The position numbers and the translations under genes were made by a program. Shown in pieces: positions 1 through 8,000 of a stretch of 64,000 bases of DNA (its first letter is position 1; each line of letters opens with the position of its first letter). The stretch lies in the NCBI GenBank assembly GCA_905221605.1, contig CAJNDS010000868.1, forward strand, positions 609,607-673,606, in the 5' to 3' direction. The stretch comes from Symbiodinium natans. Its lineage: Eukaryota; Sar; Dinophyceae; Suessiales; Symbiodiniaceae. The notes beneath the pieces were generated by a model that was given only the letters and a program-made list of their open reading frames with translations, was not told the DNA's origin and made no database searches.

Positions 1-865
1 AAGTCGGACCAAGGATGGGGAAAGAAAATAAGGGGAGGTCGGGGAAGTGGGGCACAGGAGATTTTGACTTCGCGGCCCCGGGAGTTTCTTCGGAGGTGCG
101 ACGGGGAAATCTTGCCCTGTCACTCCAGGTGATGCCTCTCTAGTAACAGCCTCAGATTGGACTTCAGCATCGAGTGGGCGCCCTTATTTCGGTGAAGGAA
201 ACACCGATGACTCATCCTGGCTGCTGCTGTCATCAGCCCCTTCCTACTTCCCTGCTTGCGGCCCATTCCCGTGAGGACCGAGATGGCCAGTACTTCCAAC
301 GCCCAAGCCCATGGGCCCTCGGGGGAGGGGAGGGACCCCGCAGCCACAAAAGTCAGATGTTTAAGAATCTGGAAGCCTCGACTCTCTTGACGAAATGCTG
401 GACGATTCTCTTGATGTCCCCAACACCCCGAAACTCAAAGACGCAGGTGCGCCTTTAGCTGACGCCGAACGGATTCGTCCTGTGTGGCAAAACAAGGAAT
501 CTCAATTTCGGGACTCAGGTTGCTGGTCCGACATGGGGGGCGTTCCGAAGAATCCCCCCTTTATCACGATCCTTCTTTAGGACCCTTTTGGCTCACGATC
601 CCTTCTTTAGGAACCTTTGTAAAGATTTGCAGGGATGGGTTGGGGCGTTGGGTTTGGGCGTGTTGAGAGCTTGGAGAGGACTGCTCAGTCCATGGAGGGG
701 CCATTGTTCGGTGTGGGGCCATAGGGGGGCTTCCAAAAAAAATATGGGGTACCCGTTTTGGGCATTCCTATCATCATAAGGGTTGTACTAAAAAGGGTAC
801 CCCGGATTTGGGGAAAGACCCTAATATGCAAAGAACGTCCGATGTTGTAATCCGACACCTCAAAC
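1..865. other. Unassigned sequence downstream of the ABCA exons
   Basis: No gene can be called here with confidence. Short open stretches exist on both strands but none has a recognisable domain. The minus strand around 255-310 reads as a short hydrophobic segment that could be the beta strand after the ABCA nucleotide-binding domain, but the match is too short to use. A short imperfect direct repeat (acgatcc..ttctttaggaa) lies at about 567-613, and inverted copies of GGGTACCC flank 745-800. Confidence 0.5.
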
Positions 866-912
866 CGTGCTCCTGCAGCTTCGTGAAAAGCATCGGGAAC
901 TGGCTGCGGCTG
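866..912 (-). CDS. Possible 3' exon of the ABCA transporter (FPxLF..L segment)
   Basis: On the minus strand an AG acceptor (CTTCAG) is followed by 47 bases reading SRSQFPMLFTKLQEH and then a GT donor (GTTTGAGG). Many ABCA proteins carry an FPxLFxxLE-like segment after the nucleotide-binding domain, so order and strand fit the exons at 1,994-10,116. The match is short and the phase to the previous exon could not be tested because the intervening exon or exons were not found. It could be a chance open stretch. Confidence 0.35.
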
Positions 913-1993
913 CTGAAGGGCAATGCCTCAGCCACCAATCCGCCCACTCGCCACGCAGAGGGTCCTTTTTGGGGGACCTTCTGGCGACTCATGTGCGCTG
1001 GAGCGTTGAACACCTCAGACACTCCGAGCCCCGCTGCGAAGCAGAACTCCCGGCCGCGAGCCCCTGCAAAAGTGGACCCTGCAACGGCCCCGAGCACCTC
1101 AGAGCACAGAAAGTTGGAAAGGCTTGAAAGGCAACAAGGGTCGATCAGAGAACATACCAACTCCACGCCCCGCCCCCCAAAGTGCACCAAAACCCTGAAA
1201 ACTTGGGCGCCGGCGAAGCTGGCAATTGCCTGGCCGCCACTGCCACTGCCGTCACTGCCGTCCCCGACGACGGTCAGCATGTAGCCGTCGGCGAAGTGTC
1301 GCCTCGGTGTGAGGAGAAGTGTGAAGCCTTGTTGGGACTGTTGGACTTCAGAGCCCTTTCTTGGTGTTCGCCGGCTTTGGGGGGTTGATTCGGCAGCTTA
1401 GGGCCTAGGGGCATAGCCCTTGAAAAGTCTGCAAACTCTTAGGGCCTTAGGGATCCCGAGAGGGTAGGAAAGGTTTGTTGGGAGTCTGCGAGGGCCTTCC
1501 CGCGTCTTGGTTTCCCCCCCAACAGACCCAAACAATGGCCAAGCTGCTTCAGCGTCATGCTGCTGGCGATGGCCTTGGCCACTTCTGCACGGGGGGCTGT
1601 TTTGTACCCTTAGTTCATGACCCTAAGTAGGCCGTCTCTCATTAAGACCCTAGGTGCGGCGCTCCGGGCACGCCTAGCCTACGGAAGGACTTTGCCTTTG
1701 CTGTGCGAAGGTCCGTGGCCAAGCGGTTTACACTTGCGCCCCTAACATCAGCATCGGAGTCGGATTCTGGGCCCCCCAAACAGAAGTTCGAAATGCTATC
1801 TTGGTAGCCTAGAAATCAAACTACATCAAGGGTACCTTTTTGGGGTTGGCTACCTTGATCAGAAGCCAAGAGCCCCAAAAAAAGGCAAAAGGGTACTGCT
1901 GGGCTATCGAGTTCATGAAGCAGGCCTGTTGCAACACCCCTTTGGGCACCCCCCCCCCCCCATTGGCCAATGGCAGCGGAGCTGCCGTCAGAC
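913..1993. other. Unassigned stretch, probably ABCA intron(s)
   Basis: About 1.1 kb lies between two minus-strand exon calls. The minus strand at about 1,540-1,600 reads VAKAIASSMTLKQL after a GTGCAG acceptor and may be another exon, but it has no family signature. No tandem repeat arrays occur here, in contrast to the introns further right. Confidence 0.4.
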
Positions 1994-2036
1994 GGCCCTC
2001 CGCGATGATGGCGATGCGGTCCGAGAGGATGTCGGC
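1994..2036 (-). CDS. ABCA exon: ADILSDRIAIIAEG
   Basis: 43 bases after a CAG acceptor, starting in phase 0. It continues FMDE of the previous exon as FMDE-ADILSDRIAI, the near-universal ABCA sequence after the H-loop histidine. The 3' end is placed at a GT donor (GTCTGACGG), leaving one base of the next codon. That end is less certain than the acceptor. Confidence 0.75.
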
Positions 2037-5000
2037 CTGATGCAGGGGATGTTGGAAACAAGGATGACAGGATTGGAGCTGCGGGCGGGGCTAAACGCGA
2101 AAACCCCAAGGCCCAAAAGGGTTTGTGTTGTCCGTACATACGTTACGTTTCATAGGGTATATGAGTCCCAGTTTAGAGGGTTCCTTTGGTCTGCAAGGAA
2201 GCAAGCGCCGAGCTCAAAGCTGTGGGTCTCGGGCTGGGGCAAAACGCGTGCAGCATCCCGGGAAGACTTTACGACTTTACCCCTCCATTGGGCCTCATCC
2301 ATGAAGTGTGTGGACAAAAGGATCCTGGGCCACGGCTGATTCTGGCAACTCCCTGGGTCCAGAGAACTCTTGGTTCTGGCAGGCTGAAAAGGCCTTCCAC
2401 ACAAAAAAGGGGTGAGGAAACGCGCACCTGAAGCCTTCAATGATTCAAAGCACGCCAGAGACTCCCCTGTGCTCAAAAAGACTTTGCTCCTGTCAGCTGA
2501 GGCCGAAGCGTACGCCCAGCCTGGACGGAGCAGGGGTGTGGTCCGTTCGCTTTCGCGGCTAAGGTCTCGCCAGGCTGCATAAGCTTCCCAAGCTTCCATA
2601 CAGCGATACCACGTATGCTAGCTCTCTTAACCCTACAGACCGTCTACCCATGAGCTCCAGAACTCATTGGAGCTCTGGGACGCAGCCTTTGGGGAGGTGG
2701 TGGCTCTGAATGATGCGGCATATGCCCCAACCCCGTAGTCACTAGAAGCCACTATACAGTAACATGGCCTAAGGTCGAAGATGGAATCCTGCCTTGTACT
2801 TCACCAGGAGGTGCCAGATGTCGCGCCGCGCAGTTGCGTCGACACCTTTCCAGAGTCAGGTCTTCGAGGCTTAGGTCTACTAATGGTTTAGGGTTCAGGG
2901 TTCAGGGTTCAGGGTTTAGGGTTTAGGGCTTAGGGCTTAGGGTTTAGGGTTTAGGGTTTAGGGTTTAGGGTTTAGGGTTTAGGGTTTAGGGTTTAGGGTT
3001 TAGGGTTTAGGGTTTAGGGTTTAGGGTTTAGGGTTTAGGGTACGCAGAGTTTCGAGAGTTTCCGCTTGGGTGCCCTCCAGGCCTCACGTGCCATTGTCCC
3101 AACTGTCCTAACTCCTGACACCCGAACTCCAGGCCGAATGCCCAACACTCCTGCTGGAAAGCGCAGGTCGCACCTCCTGAAAGCTCCAATAAGTAGAACG
3201 GTTTAGGGTTTAGGGTGTAGGGTTTAGGGTTTAGGGTTTAGGGTTTAGGGGTTAGGGTTTAGGGTTTAGGGTTTAGGGTTTAGGGTTTAGGGTTTAGGGT
3301 TCAGGGTTCAGGGTTCAGGGGGGGTTTAGGGTTTAGGGTTTAGGGTTTAGGGTTTAGGGTTAGGGTTTAGGGTTTAGGGTTTAGGGTTTTAGGGTTTAGG
3401 GTTTAGGGTTTTAGGGTTTAGGGTTTAGGGTTTAGGGTTTAGGGTTTAGGGTTTAGGGTTTAGGGTTTAGGGTTTAGGGTTTAGGGTTTAGGGTTTAGGG
3501 TTTAGGGTTTAGGAACCCCCCCTAAATAGTACCCTGCACTACTCTTTTTTTAGGAACCCTCTAACCGTAAAACCCCAAAAACTAAAACGTTTTGGATCCT
3601 CGTACGGGACTTGGGTTGAGATGTTTCCCCTTTATGCTAACAGCCCTTCATAGGGATTATAATCGGGGGTTCTATCATCCCTCATAAGGACGGTTAGTAT
3701 ATCGAACCCTCAACCCTCAACCCTAAACCCTAAGCCCCAAACCCTAAACCCTAAGCCCCAAACCTTAAACCCTAAACACCTAAACCCCAAACCCCAAACC
3801 CCAAACCCTAAACCCTAAACCCAAGACTTGGGAGTTTCAGGGAGAACACCCGACCCGGGCCTGCCGTGGGCTCATCCAGAGTGACCACCTTCGAGAAGGG
3901 GTGCGGGTGTCCAGGGGGGAGTTGGGCTGAGGAGCTGCACTCAGGGGCTGGTTAGGGTTTAGGGTTTAGGGTTTAGGGTTTAGGGTTTAGGGGTTAGGGT
4001 TTAGGGTTTAGGGTTTAGGGTTTAGGGTTTAGGGTTTAGGGTTTAGGGTTTAGGGTTTAGGGTTTAGGGTTTAGGGTTTAGGGTTTAGGGTTTAGGGCTT
4101 AGTGTTTAGGGTTTAAGGCTTAGGGCTTAGGGTTTAGGGTTTAGGGTCTAGGGCTTAGGGCTTAGGGTTTAGGGTTTAGGGTAGCCAGTAAGATTTGCTC
4201 GGCAGAGCGCCGTTGCAAGCACCGCGATTATTTTGGGCCGCTGGTTTGAACCACTTCTCGCGCGGCTTCAAAAGACGAGGAAACTTGGAGGGGCTTGGGG
4301 TTTGTGCGGCTTGGGAGTCGCGGGGCTCGATGGCGCAGAAATAGAGATCCGAATCGGCACAAGCCGGGCTCGCAAAACCTCGTGGGATCATCTGAAATCC
4401 AAGCTGCCCCCCGGCCCTAACAACAAATCGAAGCAATAAAAAACCCTGAACTGCGAAGGCTCCAGCTTTGCCATACGGCGATCAAAAAGTGCTTGTATGC
4501 GGAGAGGCTGACTGCTGTGCATGGCAGGTAGCTGAAGACTCACTGACGATGGGCACCGGCGGCCCTGAACCCCAAACCCTAAAGCCCCAAAGCCCCAAAG
4601 CCCCAAAGCCCCAAAGCCCCAAAGCCCCAAAGCCCCAAAGCCCCAAAGCCCTAAAGCCCTAAACCCCTAAACCCCTAAACCCCTAAACCCCTAAACCCCT
4701 AAACCCCTAAACCCCTAAACCCCTAAACCCCTAAACCCCTAAACCCCTAAACCCCTAAACCCCTAAACCCCTAAACCCCTAAACCCTGAACCCGAACCCC
4801 TCCGAACCCTTTCACTGGGGGTAGACATTGAACTGCCCAGCTCTTCAGGTGCAGAGGAGCCCCGAAGCCCCTAGCCGCAAGTTCAAAGCTCAAAGCTGCA
4901 GTTTAGGGTTTAGGGTTTAGGGTTTAGGGTTTGGGCTGTAGGGTTTAGGTTTTAGGGTTGAGGGTTTAGGGTTGAGGGTTTAGGGTTTAGGGTTTAGGGT

Positions 5001-8000
5001 TGCCGTGGACAGCCTGCGAGCCACCCGCCAGCGCGATGGCGATGGACAGCTTCCTGGCGAAAGCAAGGCTGGGAGCCTCAGCCAACTCGTTTTGCAGCAC
5101 AAGCCCGAAACCCTAAACCCCAAAAACCCTAAGCAAGCAGGTTTAGAGTTCAGGGTTTCGGGTTTCGGGTTTAAGGTTTAGGGTTTAGGGTTTAGGGTTT
5201 AGGGTTTAAGGTTTAGGGTTTAGGGTTTAGGGTCCCTAAACCCCAAGCCCTCAAACAACCCAGGTCTCAGGCATGCTCCACCTTCCACCTAACCCCTTCG
5301 ATCCGCCTCTTCATTCCGCCGCTCAGGGCTCGCGAAGGCCTCTGACAGCAGGGCTTAGGGGCGGTTTAGGGTTTAGGGTTTAGGGTTTAGGGTTTAGGGT
5401 TTAGGGTTTAGGGTTTAGGGTTCAGGGTTCAGGGTTCAGGGTTCGGGGTTCAGGGTTCAGGGTTCAGGGTTCAGGGTTCAGGGTTCAGGGTTCAGGGTTC
5501 AGGAGGGTTCAGGGTTCAGGAGGGTTCAGGGTTCAGGGTTTAGAGTTTAGGGTTTAGGGTTTAACGCCTTGGGGGGCTCAGGCCCCCACACTCCAAGACT
5601 CCTCAGAAGCCTGAGGAATCCTGAAACCCGAATCCTGGCGTCACAAGCAGACGCAAAACTAAATCAGCACTTCGGGTTACTATCAGGTTTAACTACTATG
5701 CTGAAAAGAGGGTTTAGGGTTTCGGGTTTCGGGTTTAGGGTTTAGGGCTTAGGGTTTTAGGGTTTAGGGTTTAGGGTTTAGGGTTTAGGGTTTAGGGTTT
5801 AGGGTTTAGGGTTTAGGGTTTAGGGTTTAGGGTTTAGGGTTTAGGGTTTAGGGTTTAGGGTTTAGGGTTTAGGGTTTCGGGTTCAGGGTTCAGGGTTTAG
5901 GGTTTAGGGTTTAGGGTTTAGGGTTTAGGGTCTAGGGTTTAGCACGCCGTCACGCCGAGGTCTCGGCACCCGCCGCTTCACCTCGAGGCCCGTGTCTGCG
6001 AGCCTGGGCTTGCGCGCTGGCCGACTTTTTGATATTAAACTAAAAAGCCACCCTTCTTAACTCTATAGTGAAATATAGTGGCTATGCTAGGTCACAAAAG
6101 AGCTGCCTGGTTCCGGAACTCCCGAATGAGAACTGGCAGAAGAGGCGGTGCAGCCAATTGAGGGTTTGAGAGACATCTGAGCCCCAGGTATTGAGAGCTC
6201 AGAGAGCTGGGAAGCACGAAGTCCAGGCTTCAGGAGAGGTGTCTGTGGTTGACAGCGTTGTTTTGGGAGGCTTGTCTTAAAGGGCTCTTTTTCTTCTTGA
6301 TTCTTGTTGGTCCTCTGATTTTGGGGTAGATAGGCGCCTGAGAAGAGTGCGTTCGACAAAGCCACACCCGGCTTCGGGTGGTTCTCCTCTACACTCCTCC
6401 AAAAAACAAACATATTTTTCGGAGAAACCGGGGACCCCAAGCCCCAAACCCTAAGCCCTAAGCCCTCCAGACTCTGGTATAGGGGGGTCCCAGGCGTCTG
6501 ATGCCATGGAACGCGGGCATTCCACAGGTCTCAGGGCTGGTTTTGGGGCCACGGGGGTTGCAGGCTTCAGGTTTAGGGCGGCGCGTTGAGGGTTTAGGGG
6601 TTTAGGGTTGAGGGTTTGAGGGTTGAGGGTTGAGGGGTTTAGGGTTTAGGGTTTCAGGTTGAGGGCTGAGGGTTTAGGGTTTAGGGGTTGCACCGATGCT
6701 GCTATTGGCGTACTTCTGTTGCTTGCTTGTGTGACATGTCTGATTGTTGCATGCGGTCTTTGGTACCGTCAGAACATGCTCCGGAGGGGCCCCTTCAATA
6801 CATCGTCGGAAACGGATGGCCTGACTGTCCCTCAACCCAAGCCCTAAACCCGGATTTAGGGTTTAGGGTTTAGAGGGTTTAGGGTTTAGGGTTTAGGGTT
6901 TAGGGCTTAGGGTTTAGGGTTTGGGGGATCACTAAGGCTTCCGCAGCTTGTCCACCTCCGCCGACACTTGTCGGATGGGCACCGACCTGGTCCAAGAAAC
7001 TTCCTGGGACCCCGGAACTGGCCCCTGCAACCGGGCAGTTCTCTAAACTAGGGTCCATTTTGGGGATCTTTTTTATAAGGGCGCCGCTTTTTAATGGGTA
7101 CCCACAAAGGGTATCCCAAAAGAAACTCTAATTTAGGAAACTACCCAACCCAGGATTAGGAGATGAACCCCTTTCAGTCTCTATACGGATGGGCGAGCTG
7201 CAGATAAAGGATTTTGGTCCAGGGGATTAATGTGCGAAGGGCGTTTTCATGGTTCAATGGATCCTTGGCACGCCATGTGCCTTTCTGGCGTCTCGGAGCT
7301 TTGCTTTTGAGCCAATGCACTACCCCAAGCCCATATTATTCTGTGATCATATTTCTGTGATCACGAAATCATATACTAAAATAACTGCTACTACTAGACC
7401 CATCTAAACCCTAGACCCTTAACCCTAAACCCTCCAACGTCTTCATACCCTGACTGTTGGGGACGAAGAATGACCTGGCTCCAGATCACAACGTCCATTC
7501 GGCAGCCGGCGCGACGCTGCCTAAAACCTAAACACAATCATAATCATTATCTAAATAGTTATAATTATAATCATCATAAAAAATAATAATAATAATAATC
7601 ATAACAATAATAGCAATAATAATAACAATAATAACAATACTAACAGTAATAGCAAGGCTAATAATTATAGTAATCATAATCATGATCATCATCTAAACCC
7701 TGAGACCTAAGACCCTTCGTCACGCCACTGAGGCTCAAGCTTCAGTAGGCAAAAGAGGCGAAGATGCTCCTGGAAGAAAAAATTGGGGGCTCAGGAGTTT
7801 AGGGTTTAGGGTTTAGGGTTTAGGGTTTAGGGTTTAGGGTTTAGGGTTTCGGGTTTCGGGTTTCGGGTTTAGGGTTTAGGGTTTAGGGTTTAGGGTTTAG
7901 GGTTTAGGGTTTAGGGTTTAGGGTTTAGGGTTTAGGGTTTAGGGTTTAGGGTTTAGGGTTTAGGGTTTAGGCTCATGGGTCCCCCTTTGCTTGGTTGCTT

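Noticed and set aside
586-595. Another spliced-leader relic (TTTTGGCTCA)
   Set aside because: Only 10 bases match and the next bases are CG rather than AG. Expected by chance too often in 64 kb.
6659-6847. A plus-strand 62-residue frame with a hydrophobic stretch (AAIGVLLLLACVTCLIVACG)
   Set aside because: It starts and ends in repeat, lies inside an ABCA intron on the other strand, and has no homologue I recognise. Hydrophobic frames arise easily in such sequence.
7430-7530. The missing ABCA Q-loop exon (minus strand AGCRMDVVIWSQ)
   Set aside because: It has Cys and Asp in roughly the right places but lacks the essential glutamine of CPQxD.
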